A stretch of 18,264 bases of DNA from an uncultured Prevotella sp. (GTDB taxonomy: Bacteria > Bacteroidota > Bacteroidia > Bacteroidales > Bacteroidaceae). How positions within the stretch are numbered: position 1 is the stretch's first letter; every line of letters begins with the position of its first letter. The stretch is taken from assembly GCF_900549175.1 (NCBI RefSeq), contig NZ_URNN01000063.1, positions 1-18,264 on the forward strand, given 5' to 3'. The translations under genes were made by a program, and so were the position numbers. This document shows, one piece after another, positions 7,118 through 15,466 of this stretch. A model generated the notes under the pieces. It was given only the letters and a program-made list of their open reading frames with translations, ran no database searches and was not told the origin of the DNA.

Positions 7118-10100
7118 CCGTGGCAATTTTTAAACTTCTTGCCGCTGCCGCAGGGGCATGGGTCATTGCGTCCCGGCAACTTTTCCTTGACGATGGGAGC
7201 CTGAGGCTGTCGGCCGCGGGTGTCTTGTGCTGCGGCTGCCGCTTGATTGGGATCGGTGAGCTGCTCTTCTTCCAGATTGCGCTTTGTCTCGGTATACTGT
7301 TGGCGCGGCTGCTCCGGCATTTCCTCCTGTGCAGCCTGCGGAGCCTGTTGCATCTCGGGTATGGCACTGCGCATGAGTATGGCGGCTATGCGGTCGTTCA
7401 CGCTGTTCACCATGCTGTCGAACAGCTTGACGCTCTCAAGTTTGAAGATGAGCAGCGGGTCTTTCTGTTCGTATGAGGCGTTCTGCACACTGTGTTTCAG
7501 CTCGTCGAGCTCTCTGAGGTTTTCCTTCCAGCAGTCGTCGATGATGTGGAGTAGAATCATTTTCTCAAACTGTTTCACCACGCTCTTGCACTCGGTGTCG
7601 TATGCTTCCTTCAAGTCGCACGGTATGTTGTACATGCGGTGGCCGTCGGTGATGGGTACCATGATGCGCTCGTACATCGAGCCTTGGTTCTCGTAAACCT
7701 GCTTTATGATGGGCCATGCCACCGACTGTATGCGCTCGGTCTTGCGCTTGAACACCTCTATGGCTTGCTGGAATGACTTCTCGTGCAGTGATTCCCTGTC
7801 CATGTTTCTGAACTCTTCTTCGGTGAAGGGTACCTCCATGGCCAGGATGTGCAGGAATTCTTCCTTGCATCCTTCGTAGTCGTTGCTTTCGATGATGTTC
7901 ACTACACGGTCCCAGATGATGTTGGTTATGTCCATGCCGATGCGTTCGCCCATGAGTGCGTGGCGGCGCTTCTCGTAAACTACGGTGCGCTGCTTGTTCA
8001 TAACGTCATCGTATTCGAGCAGGCGCTTGCGTATGCCGAAGTTGTTTTCCTCCACTTTCTTCTGTGCGTTCTCGATGCTTTTCGATATCATCGAACTCTC
8101 GATCATGTCTTCTTCCTTGAAGCCCATCCTGTCCATTACGCGGGCTATGCGCTCTGAAGCGAAAAGACGCATGAGCTTATCCTCCAATGAAACGAAGAAT
8201 ACAGACGAACCCGGGTCGCCCTGACGTCCGGAACGTCCGCGGAGCTGGCGGTCTACGCGGCGGCTCTCGTGGCGTTCGGTACCGATGATGGCAAGACCTC
8301 CGGCTGCCTTCACTTCAGGTGACAGCTTGATGTCGGTACCACGGCCGGCCATGTTGGTGGCTATGGTAACGGCGCCGAGACCGTTGGTGCTTTGTCCGGC
8401 CAGTGCCACGATGTCGGCTTCCTTCTGGTGCAGCTTGGCATTGAGTACCTGGTGGGGTATCTTCCGCATGCTGAGCATCTTTGAGATAAGCTCCGATATC
8501 TCTACGGATGTGGTGCCCACGAGGACGGGGCGACCGCTTTCGCGCATCTTTACTATTTCCGCTATTACGGCATTGTACTTGGCGCGTGCCGTCTTGTATA
8601 TGCGGTCGTCCATGTCTTTTCGCAGGACAGGACGGTTGGTGGGTATTTCAACGACATCGAGCTTGTATATATTCCAGAACTCGCCCGCCTCGGTTGAAGC
8701 GGTACCGGTCATACCCGACAGCTTGTGATACATGCGGAAGTAGTTCTGCAAGGTGATTGTGGCAAATGTCTGTGTGGCTGCCTCCACCTTCACATGCTCC
8801 TTGGCCTCGACCGCCTGATGTAGCCCGTCGCTCCAGCGGCGGCCTTCCATGATACGTCCGGTCTGTTCGTCGACAATCTTAACCTCGCCGTCGATTACCA
8901 CATATTCGTCATCTTTGTTGAACATGGTGTATGCCTTGAGCAGCTGTTGCAGTGTGTGCACACGCTCGCTCTGTATGGCGTACCGGCCGAGCAGCTCGTC
9001 TTTCTTGTCAAGGCGCTCCTGACTGCTCAGGCCGGGTTCAACCTCAAGCGCCGATAGTTGTGCCGCGATGTCGGGCAGAACGAACAGTGTGGCGTCGTCA
9101 ACTTCGCGTGCGAGCCATCCCGTTCCCTTGTCGGTGAGGTCGCACGAGTTGAGTTTCTCGTCGACAACGAAGTACAGCGGCTCCACGGCTTCGGGCATAC
9201 GCCTGTTGTTGTTCTCCATGTATATCTCCTCAGTCTTCAACATTCCGGCCTTGATTCCTTCTTCCGAAAGGTATTTGATGAGCGGCTTGTTCTTGGGGAG
9301 AGCCTTGTGCGAACGGTAGAGCGACAGGAATCCCTCGTCCAGCAGCTTCTGGTTGTTGGTGGCTTTGCCCTCGCTGATTTTCTGTTTGGCTTCTGCCAGA
9401 TATTGTGTGGCGAGCTTGCGCTGCACCTCAACGATTCTTTCCACGAGCGGCTGATACTCCTCGAACATCTGTACATCGCCTTTGGGTACCGGTCCGGAGA
9501 TGATGAGCGGGGTACGGGCATCGTCGATGAGCACCGAGTCAACCTCGTCGACGATGGCATAGTTGTGTGCGCGTTGTACCAAATCGGCCGGTGATGTGGC
9601 CATGTTGTCACGCAGATAGTCGAATCCGAATTCGTTGTTTGTACCGAAGGTGATGTCGGCTTTGTATGCACGCCGGCGGGCTTCGGAGTTGGGCTGGTGC
9701 TTGTCGATGCAGTCTACCGACAGTCCGTGGAACTCGTAGAGCGGTCCCATCCACTCCGAGTCGCGCTTGGCCAGATAGTCGTTTACGGTTACCACATGCA
9801 CGCCGTTGCCTGTAAGGGCGTTGAGGAATACCGGCAGCGTGGCCACAAGTGTCTTTCCCTCTCCGGTGGCCATCTCGGCAATCTTGCCCTGATGCAGCAC
9901 GATACCGCCGAAAAGCTGTACGTCATAGTGCACCATTTCCCATTTCAGGTCGTTGCCTCCGGCAGTCCAGTGGTTGTGGTAAACGGCCTTGTCGCCATCT
10001 ATGGTGATGAAGTCTTTATGCGGGTCGGCGGCCAGTTCGCGGTCGAAATCGGTAGCGGTGACCACCGTCTCTTCGTTCTCGGCAAAACGTTTTGCCGTTT

Positions 10101-10446
10101 CCTTTACGATGGCGAACACCTCCGGAAGTATCTCGTTGAGCACATTCTCGTATATTTCGAGCACTTCCTTCTCCAGTTTGTCTATCTGGTTGAAGATGTC
10201 TTCACGCTCGTCGATGGGCGTGTCTTCTATCTGTGCTTTCAGTTCGGCAATTTTCTCTTCCTGCTTCTTTGCCGAATCTTTGACCTTGCGGCGGAGTTCC
10301 TGTGTCCTCTCGCGCAGGTCGTCGTTGTCGAGTCTTGCAATCTTTGGCTGCAAACTTTTTACTTTTTCTACCAGCGGCTCAATCAGTTTTCTGTCCCGTT
10401 CTGATTTGTTGCCGAAAAATTTCTTTAGGATTTCGCTGAAATTCAT
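7102..10446 (-). CDS. secA: Preprotein translocase ATPase SecA
   Basis: Motor ATPase that drives unfolded preproteins through SecYEG. The protein is about 1114 residues from the ATG at 10446. That start is preferred over an in-frame ATG at 10503 because the protein then begins MNFSEILKKFFG, a normal SecA start; the extra 19 residues (MEGHAHSHIN...) look non-native. Visible motifs are the Walker A MATGEGKT near 192-199, DEVDSVLIDDARTPLI of the DEAD-type motor, the preprotein-crosslinking region, GRGTDIKL and the QLRGRSGRQGDPG motif of the second ATPase domain. The C-terminal zinc/SecB-binding tail has Cys1097, Cys1099, Cys1108 and His1109. Compared with E. coli SecA (about 900 residues) there are insertions: a charged coiled segment near 56-100 and a stretch of about 30 residues before Walker A. 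Such length is usual for Bacteroidota. It is the last gene after lnb and the phosphatase-like gene and ends at a strong terminator. Confidence 0.98.
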   Translation of the reverse strand: MNFSEILKKFFGNKSERDRKLIEPLVEKVKSLQPKIARLDNDDLRERTQELRRKVKDSAKKQEEKIAELKAQIEDTPIDEREDIFNQIDKLEKEVLEIYENVLNEILPEVFAIVKETAKRFAENEETVVTATDFDRELAADPHKDFITIDGDKAVYHNHWTAGGNDLKWEMVHYDVQLFGGIVLHQGKIAEMATGEGKTLVATLPVFLNALTGNGVHVVTVNDYLAKRDSEWMGPLYEFHGLSVDCIDKHQPNSEARRRAYKADITFGTNNEFGFDYLRDNMATSPADLVQRAHNYAIVDEVDSVLIDDARTPLIISGPVPKGDVQMFEEYQPLVERIVEVQRKLATQYLAEAKQKISEGKATNNQKLLDEGFLSLYRSHKALPKNKPLIKYLSEEGIKAGMLKTEEIYMENNNRRMPEAVEPLYFVVDEKLNSCDLTDKGTGWLAREVDDATLFVLPDIAAQLSALEVEPGLSSQERLDKKDELLGRYAIQSERVHTLQQLLKAYTMFNKDDEYVVIDGEVKIVDEQTGRIMEGRRWSDGLHQAVEAKEHVKVEAATQTFATITLQNYFRMYHKLSGMTGTASTEAGEFWNIYKLDVVEIPTNRPVLRKDMDDRIYKTARAKYNAVIAEIVKMRESGRPVLVGTTSVEISELISKMLSMRKIPHQVLNAKLHQKEADIVALAGQSTNGLGAVTIATNMAGRGTDIKLSPEVKAAGGLAIIGTERHESRRVDRQLRGRSGRQGDPGSSVFFVSLEDKLMRLFASERIARVMDRMGFKEEDMIESSMISKSIENAQKKVEENNFGIRKRLLEYDDVMNKQRTVVYEKRRHALMGERIGMDITNIIWDRVVNIIESNDYEGCKEEFLHILAMEVPFTEEEFRNMDRESLHEKSFQQAIEVFKRKTERIQSVAWPIIKQVYENQGSMYERIMVPITDGHRMYNIPCDLKEAYDTECKSVVKQFEKMILLHIIDDCWKENLRELDELKHSVQNASYEQKDPLLIFKLESVKLFDSMVNSVNDRIAAILMRSAIPEMQQAPQAAQEEMPEQPRQQYTETKRNLEEEQLTDPNQAAAAAQDTRGRQPQAPIVKEKLPGRNDPCPCGSGKKFKNCHGRGLV

Positions 10447-10511
10447 ATTGTTGTCTTTTTTATTTTCGTTTATATTGATGTGTGAATGTGCATGTCCTTC
10501 CATGCCGTTAG

Positions 10512-12089
10512 CTAAAATAGTGGTTCGGAAGAACAGCCATTAGGGGCACGTATGCGTATCGCCCGGGTTACGGTGGGGGCAATACGGTCGGTGGTGACAG
10601 GGGTGCTTATGCGTTCTGCTTTTGTACCTGCTCCGTATATTATAATGGGAAATTGCGTGAAGGAAGCCCTGTACAGCTGGTCTTCCATATAGTCTTCGTT
10701 GACCAGATGCCACCCCGGGGTGACCTCTATCTGTATGTCTCCGTTACGCTCCGGATGAAAACCGTTGCGTATCTTGTATATCTGCGGATTGTTGTTGGCC
10801 AGAAGTTGCAACGACGTATATACGTTGCGTATGCCCGAAATCTGTGCCAGAAACTCCTGTGCCCGCTTTGATGCGTCGGTGAAACTTATCTGCTTCTGCT
10901 CGAACAGCTTGTGGTTCAGGAACATCTGCGGGCCGAAACATGTCTCCACATACTTGCCCTGCCCCCAGATAGCGCCGAAATACATGTTCAGAAGGTTGGC
11001 CGTACGGTTGATGTTGAATGTTCCGGAGGGGATGTTGAACTTAGTATAGTCAGTGTTCTCTTCGTCACAATAGCCTGTGCTCGTTATGACAAAAAGAACT
11101 TTTTCCATGCCTATTTTCTTTTCAACATGGTCTATCAGCCGTCCGATTTCATGGTCAAGGCGCACGTAGGTGTCCTGTAGTTCCATCTGACATTCGGCAA
11201 GTGGCTTGTGGTCGAAGTTGCCTGCATAGTACGTAATGTTTATGCAGTCGGTTACGGCATCGGCCCCCATGATGTTGCTGTTGATGCACTGGATGGCTAT
11301 GTCAGTTATACTTTCGTTTACAAGTCCGCTCGTCTTGTATTCCCTGAAACGCCGTGCCCCTGTGAATTTTCGCTTGAACGGCTTCTGCATGCCGCCGGTC
11401 ATGAAGTAGCTGAAGTTGCCGGACAAGGCGTTTTCCGGTTGCCATTCGCTTGCTTCTATCGTGCGCGGCAGCGAATGGAGGCTGTTGTATGCCTGCAGCC
11501 ACGACGGTGGGGTATCGAAATAGTATGTCGTCGAGCACCACGTACCGTCGTTGTCGTCAATCCATATCGCTCCGTCGGCGGCATGTCCGGCTGACAGGAT
11601 GGCCGCGTCACGGAATGGGGCGACGGAGTAGACCAAGGCCTTTCCGTTTGTGGCCACCTTCAGTTCGTCGCATATTGTCGACGTGCTCAGGTTTTTGGGC
11701 GAGGAACAATCCTTTGTGAAATATCCCTGATGGTTGTTGTCGTCAACGCAGTATACCGGCCTGAGTGTCTCCTTGTCGAGCCATCTGGCACCCACAATGC
11801 TGTTGTAGAACGGGGTGGTGCCGGTGGCTATCGACGCTATCGCCGATGCCCTGTCAATGTTGGCGAACGGATAAGATGCGTTAGTGTATACCGTACCGTC
11901 TTTCAACAGCCTCTTGAAACCGTTGGCTCCGTAGAGCGGGACAAATGCCTCCATATAGTCAGACCTCAGCTGGTCGATGGAAATGTTAACGACCAGTTGC
12001 GGTGCCGACATGACAATCTGTTCCTGCGCATAGCCTGTTATGGCGAATGTCGCAAGCAGTGTGAGCGATATGTATCTGTATTTCTTCAT
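10512..12089 (-). CDS. Alkaline phosphatase-superfamily protein, probably catalytically inactive
   Basis: A 525-residue exported protein with a signal peptide (MKKYRYISLTLLA..., cleavage likely after GYA near residue 21). The overall order of elements matches PafA-type alkaline phosphatase/phosphodiesterases: VVNISIDQLRSDY, then GFKRLLKDG-VYTNASYP, a TG-P-IVG segment, a RDAAILSAGHA segment and a C-terminal FPIIIYGAG. By my manual alignment only the first metal ligand (Asp39) remains. The nucleophile Thr falls in NIDR (77-80). The KDR motif is FRD (159-161). The D/H pair of the first zinc site becomes Tyr287 and Asn291. The usual TADHG is TSTGY (336-340). The late histidine is not found near 462-478. 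An intact enzyme is therefore unlikely; a binding or structural role is more plausible. The start codon directly abuts the stop of lnb, and the stop lies 65 bases before secA, so the three genes probably form one transcript. Confidence 0.8.
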   Translation of the reverse strand: MKKYRYISLTLLATFAITGYAQEQIVMSAPQLVVNISIDQLRSDYMEAFVPLYGANGFKRLLKDGTVYTNASYPFANIDRASAIASIATGTTPFYNSIVGARWLDKETLRPVYCVDDNNHQGYFTKDCSSPKNLSTSTICDELKVATNGKALVYSVAPFRDAAILSAGHAADGAIWIDDNDGTWCSTTYYFDTPPSWLQAYNSLHSLPRTIEASEWQPENALSGNFSYFMTGGMQKPFKRKFTGARRFREYKTSGLVNESITDIAIQCINSNIMGADAVTDCINITYYAGNFDHKPLAECQMELQDTYVRLDHEIGRLIDHVEKKIGMEKVLFVITSTGYCDEENTDYTKFNIPSGTFNINRTANLLNMYFGAIWGQGKYVETCFGPQMFLNHKLFEQKQISFTDASKRAQEFLAQISGIRNVYTSLQLLANNNPQIYKIRNGFHPERNGDIQIEVTPGWHLVNEDYMEDQLYRASFTQFPIIIYGAGTKAERISTPVTTDRIAPTVTRAIRIRAPNGCSSEPLF

Positions 12090-13307
12090 TTATTGTCTGT
12101 AGGAAGGAAACTTAATATTTGTCCAACATCTTATCAGCAAAGATAGTGCCACAATGTACATGCCCTCTGCATATTCCTGTAAAAAAGCCCCGATAAAGAA
12201 CAATATAATCATGGAAAGTGATATTTTCCAATAATTTGTCTTTTTCCGTCTTGCCACATTATATATATATATCAGTGGTATAGGGTTCAGCAGCAGTATC
12301 TGCAGGTTGGTGCTCGTGGTGGGATGCTTGGAGAAAAACAATATCGTTATGATGATACCGGCCATGCCTGTGACGAGCATAAGCAGGCAGTCCCATGCCA
12401 CGAAAGTGCTTTTTCTCCTGTATTCGATAAATGCTGTAGCAATGGAGACAGCCAGCAGTATGCACGCACATTGGGTGGGAGAGAGCGGAAACTCTTTTTC
12501 CGTGACATGCGTTTGCGGTTCCAAAACTGTTCTTGTGCTTGTCACCAGAGGGCGGCGTTTGCCGTCGGCAGACTTGATGTATGCCTTTTCAAAATCGTTC
12601 TCGAGATTGGAAGGCAGGAACTGCTGCTCCCGCCGGCTCATCTTTCTGTCGGCCTTGGCTCCTATACACAGGTCGTTGCCGAATGAGGCCCACGGATGTC
12701 CCTCGGTATGCCCGTGTATTGCCTGACGGTAGGTGGGATATTGCTGTTTCTCCGGGTATACCATTTCTCCGTCGATGCAGCGTTCTATCATGTCACGGGC
12801 CTTTGTCGTGCAGTTGTTATAGAAGAAGTTGTACCTGTAAACTCTGTTTTGCGGAAGGTAGTTTTCCATGAGGGCATAGTACAACGCCTGCTTTTCGTCG
12901 GTGGTCAGATTGAGCACTTGCTCCACGATACCCCTTCCCGTGCGTGCATATTCCCTTTGGAAATAGTTGAAGGGAATGATGCCAAGCTCATAGTCGGTCA
13001 GGCCCATGGTGAAGCGGAGTGCAAAGAAAGACTTCTTGAAACTGAATATTCCGTAATTGAACGTCAGGTCTTCACCGTTGCGCATGTCGTGGAATCTGAG
13101 TGCCGTATGGCCGTACAGGCTGTAAATCTCACCGCCCGCCGAACATGTAATCAGGCTTACTTCGATTGAATCGTCGGCTGTATCTGTCTTTGTGTCAGCA
13201 GATTGTGCGGTCTCGAAGCCATTGGCGCGAAGACACGATACCCACCCCGATATCATCATGATAACGGTCACCGCGATAACTCTTTGGAAGGTTGTCAATC
13301 GTTTCAC
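12090..13307 (-). CDS. lnb: DUF4105 membrane protein, probable lipoprotein N-acyltransferase Lnb
   Basis: The protein has an N-terminal signal/anchor, a periplasmic DUF4105 domain and about four or five C-terminal membrane helices. This architecture was reported as Lnb, the Bacteroides enzyme that adds the third acyl chain to the amino group of the lipoprotein N-terminal Cys in place of Lnt. Numbered from the GTG at 13307, key conserved segments are LITCSAGGEIYSLYGHTALRF (Cys55, His67) and YRYNFFYNNCTTKARD (Cys166); Cys and His residues there are the likely catalytic groups. The GTG start gives VKRLTTFQRVIAVTVIMMISG, a good signal sequence. The longest frame starts at an ATG at 13409, but that overlaps the divergent coaX start and adds a lysine-rich non-signal stretch. 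An ATG at 13259 would leave too little hydrophobic sequence. It is the first gene before the phosphatase-like gene and secA. Lipoproteins coded nearby (imelysin, DHOR, LptC) would be among its substrates. The function is assigned by family. Confidence 0.78.
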   Translation of the reverse strand: MKRLTTFQRVIAVTVIMMISGWVSCLRANGFETAQSADTKTDTADDSIEVSLITCSAGGEIYSLYGHTALRFHDMRNGEDLTFNYGIFSFKKSFFALRFTMGLTDYELGIIPFNYFQREYARTGRGIVEQVLNLTTDEKQALYYALMENYLPQNRVYRYNFFYNNCTTKARDMIERCIDGEMVYPEKQQYPTYRQAIHGHTEGHPWASFGNDLCIGAKADRKMSRREQQFLPSNLENDFEKAYIKSADGKRRPLVTSTRTVLEPQTHVTEKEFPLSPTQCACILLAVSIATAFIEYRRKSTFVAWDCLLMLVTGMAGIIITILFFSKHPTTSTNLQILLLNPIPLIYIYNVARRKKTNYWKISLSMIILFFIGAFLQEYAEGMYIVALSLLIRCWTNIKFPSYRQ

Positions 13308-13311
13308 GATG

Positions 13312-13319
13312 CAAAAATA
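13312..13319 (-). promoter_or_regulatory. Possible -7 element for lnb
   Basis: TATTTTTG on the minus strand fits TAnnTTTG, but the region is rich in A+T, no clear TTG lies about 20 bases upstream, and the box is only five bases before the GTG start. If real, the transcript would be nearly leaderless from that GTG, or translation would start at an ATG further in. Confidence 0.35.
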
Positions 13320-13364
13320 CTTTCTTTTTTCTACTTTCAGTGCTATTATCTCGTTTTTTTTCAA

Positions 13365-13372
13365 TAATTTTG
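13365..13372 (+). promoter_or_regulatory. Probable -7 element for coaX operon
   Basis: TAATTTTG matches the Bacteroidota -7 consensus TAnnTTTG and lies 24 bases before the coaX ATG, leaving a short leader. A canonical TTG at -33 is not evident. The stretch 13308-13396 is the divergent control region shared with lnb. Confidence 0.55.
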
Positions 13373-13396
13373 CAGCTCGTAAGAGAAAAATATAAG

Positions 13397-14158
13397 ATGA
13401 ATTTAACAATAGACATTGGTAATACGTGTACCAAACTTGTCGCTTTCGACGGAATGACGCCCGTGGAAGAGATAAGGATGGACGGCGGGGAATGGTTCAA
13501 ATTAAGGAATATCTGCAATAAGTATTGTTTCAGGAAAGGTATTTTCTCTACAGTGGTAAAAGTGCCGGAAGGGCTTGACAACGAGATAAAGGGGTTGCCG
13601 TTTCCGATGATGCAGCTTGTGTCGGGAGTCACCCCCGTTCCCATCAACAACCGTTATGCCACACCACACACGCTGGGTACGGACAGGCTGGCGGCGGCTG
13701 TAGGAGCATATTTCCGCCAGAAAGGCCACGACCTGCTGATTGTGGATGTCGGCACATGTATTACATACGACTTTGTCACTTCTGCCGGAGACTACCTCGG
13801 AGGCAATATTTCTCCCGGTCCTACGGTAAGGTTGAAGGCACTCAACAGCTTCACCGATTCACTGCCGCTTGTCAACCGCAAGGGTGACACTCCCGAGCTG
13901 GGCTTCGACACCGAAACGGCAATCAGAAGCGGGGTCATGTATGGAGTGGAGCGTGAAATAGAAGGCTATATAAATTATTTTTTATTAAAATATCCAAGTC
14001 TTTTTGTTTATTTAACGGGTGGCGTCTCTTTAAACTTGCACATTTCGGAAAAAAAGTGCATCTTTGCAGACAAATACATTGTCCCCGAGGGATTAAATCG
14101 TATACTTCTCTATAATGAAGAACTTTTATTGAATGAAAAAGCTAATAATAATAGGTAG
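13397..14158 (+). CDS. coaX: Type III pantothenate kinase CoaX
   Basis: Catalyses ATP-dependent phosphorylation of pantothenate, the first step of coenzyme A synthesis, in the cytoplasm. The 253-residue length is usual. ASKHA-fold motifs are visible: the phosphate-binding DIGNTCTK at 6-13, HTLGTDR at 91-97 with the catalytic-type Asp96, DVGTCITYD at 117-125, GGNISPG at 135-141 and a late LTGG. Type III kinases are not feedback-inhibited by CoA, and this is the common type in Bacteroidota. The ATG at 13397 is chosen because it places DIGNT at the very N-terminus; the frame extends upstream to 13292, but that adds a hydrophobic stretch over the promoter. The end overlaps the next gene by 26 bases, showing translational coupling with an outer-membrane protein gene. 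Confidence 0.95.
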   Translation: MNLTIDIGNTCTKLVAFDGMTPVEEIRMDGGEWFKLRNICNKYCFRKGIFSTVVKVPEGLDNEIKGLPFPMMQLVSGVTPVPINNRYATPHTLGTDRLAAAVGAYFRQKGHDLLIVDVGTCITYDFVTSAGDYLGGNISPGPTVRLKALNSFTDSLPLVNRKGDTPELGFDTETAIRSGVMYGVEREIEGYINYFLLKYPSLFVYLTGGVSLNLHISEKKCIFADKYIVPEGLNRILLYNEELLLNEKANNNR

Positions 14159-15419
14159 CATAATGCTTGGCGGCATATATGTGTCTGCAAGTGCGCAGAG
14201 CGGCACAAACTCTCCTTATAGTCAGTATGGATTGGGTGTCTTGTCCGATCAGTCTCAGGGATTCAACCGCGGTATGAACGGTTTGGCCTTAGGTCTGCGT
14301 TACAGCGACCAGGTGAACATGCTCAATCCGGCGTCATATTCAGCCGTCGACTCGTTGACAATGATAATTGACGTCGGTCTGTCCGGTCAGATAACCAATT
14401 TTGAGGAGGGCGGACGCAAACTCAATGCCAACAATGCCGACTTCGAGTATGCCGTGGCCTTGTTCCGCCTGATGCCGAAAGTAGGTGTCAGTGTGGGTAT
14501 TGTGCCTTTCACGAATATAGGATACAGCTATTCGAGCAGTTCGAAAATCGGTTCGTCCGAGGAGTCGGCAGTTTCCACATCCACCGAAAACCATTACGGT
14601 TCGGGTGGCTTCCATCAGGCCTTCATCGGTTTCGGATGGAACATATTCAAGGGGCTTTCGGCGGGTGCCAACGTGTCTTATCTTTGGGGAACGTACGACA
14701 AGTCGATATCTGTTGTCAACAGCGACAGCTATGTAAACAGCATCGTAAAGACATACACCACCAGTGTGAGCAACTATAAGATAGATTTGGGATTGCAGTG
14801 GGAGCAGAAACTCCCTGCCGGCAATTACCTTACCATAGGAGCCACTTACGGTATCGGCCATAAGCTGGGTGCGGATGTAGAAGCCACAGTGTCGAATACC
14901 AACAGTCAGACAAATGTTTCAGACCAGACTACGAGCACAGTAAAGAACGGTCTCAGCCTGCCTTCAACATTCGGTGCCGGCCTGTCGTGGAGGCATGCCG
15001 ACAAGTGGACGGTAGGTGTGGATTACTCATTGCAGAAATGGGGCGGGATGGATTTCCCCGAATACGACACCTCTTCCGGCATATACACGATGAAAAGCGG
15101 ATTGCTGAAAGACCGCAACAAGATTACCTTGGGAGGCGAGTGGGTGCCCAATGCGGAGAGCTCGCGTTTCTTCGACCGTGTGCACTACCGTGCCGGAGCG
15201 TCTTTTGCCACACCTTATATAACAGTCAACGGACACGACGGACCCAAGGAATACAGTGCGAGCGTAGGTTTCGGCCTGCCTCTCAACAAGTCCGTTCTTA
15301 ACATAAGCGGCCAGTGGGTGCGCTCCGAGGCCACCGGTCTCATAAAGGAAAATACATTTCGTATTAATATAGGCCTTACGTTTAATGAACGTTGGTTTAT
15401 GAAATGGAAAGTAAATTGA
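14133..15419 (+). CDS. FadL/OMPP1-like outer-membrane beta-barrel protein
   Basis: A 428-residue exported protein. The signal peptide MKKLIIIGSIMLGGIYVSASAQ is followed by SGTNSPYSQYGLGVLSDQ, an opening common to an uncharacterised Bacteroidota barrel family. MLNPASYSAVDSL carries an NPA triplet at 65-67, which in FadL-type long-chain fatty acid channels sits in the N-terminal hatch. The rest is made of alternating strands with Gly and aromatic residues, ending RINIGLTFNERWFMKWKVN. FadL-type channels move hydrophobic molecules across the outer membrane sideways through the barrel wall. That function is inferred here, and the substrate is unknown. It overlaps coaX by 26 bases and is followed by lptC, so it is expressed with LPS-transport machinery and might serve lipid traffic in the outer membrane. 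I am confident it is an outer-membrane barrel, less so of the subfamily. Confidence 0.75.
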   Translation: MKKLIIIGSIMLGGIYVSASAQSGTNSPYSQYGLGVLSDQSQGFNRGMNGLALGLRYSDQVNMLNPASYSAVDSLTMIIDVGLSGQITNFEEGGRKLNANNADFEYAVALFRLMPKVGVSVGIVPFTNIGYSYSSSSKIGSSEESAVSTSTENHYGSGGFHQAFIGFGWNIFKGLSAGANVSYLWGTYDKSISVVNSDSYVNSIVKTYTTSVSNYKIDLGLQWEQKLPAGNYLTIGATYGIGHKLGADVEATVSNTNSQTNVSDQTTSTVKNGLSLPSTFGAGLSWRHADKWTVGVDYSLQKWGGMDFPEYDTSSGIYTMKSGLLKDRNKITLGGEWVPNAESSRFFDRVHYRAGASFATPYITVNGHDGPKEYSASVGFGLPLNKSVLNISGQWVRSEATGLIKENTFRINIGLTFNERWFMKWKVN

Positions 15420-15466
15420 TTTTTCTATCCGCAGGCGGCGCATGCCGCATAAAACGCAACAAGGGT

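Noticed and set aside
6896..7126. 76-codon minus-strand frame between secA and the porin gene
   Set aside because: It overlaps the secA end in another frame and runs through the terminator hairpin; composition is unlike a protein. The gap is explained by the terminator, duplication and promoter.
9697..10404. Plus-strand frame of 235 codons opposite secA
   Set aside because: It is antisense to strongly conserved SecA sequence and has no independent support.
10447..10503. Upstream ATG for secA adding a His/Asn-rich 19-residue leader
   Set aside because: The internal ATG gives the standard SecA N-terminus; the added residues have no counterpart that I know.
13292..13396. Upstream extension of coaX to an earlier ATG
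   Set aside because: It would put 35 hydrophobic residues before the phosphate-binding motif of a soluble enzyme and would cover the promoter box.
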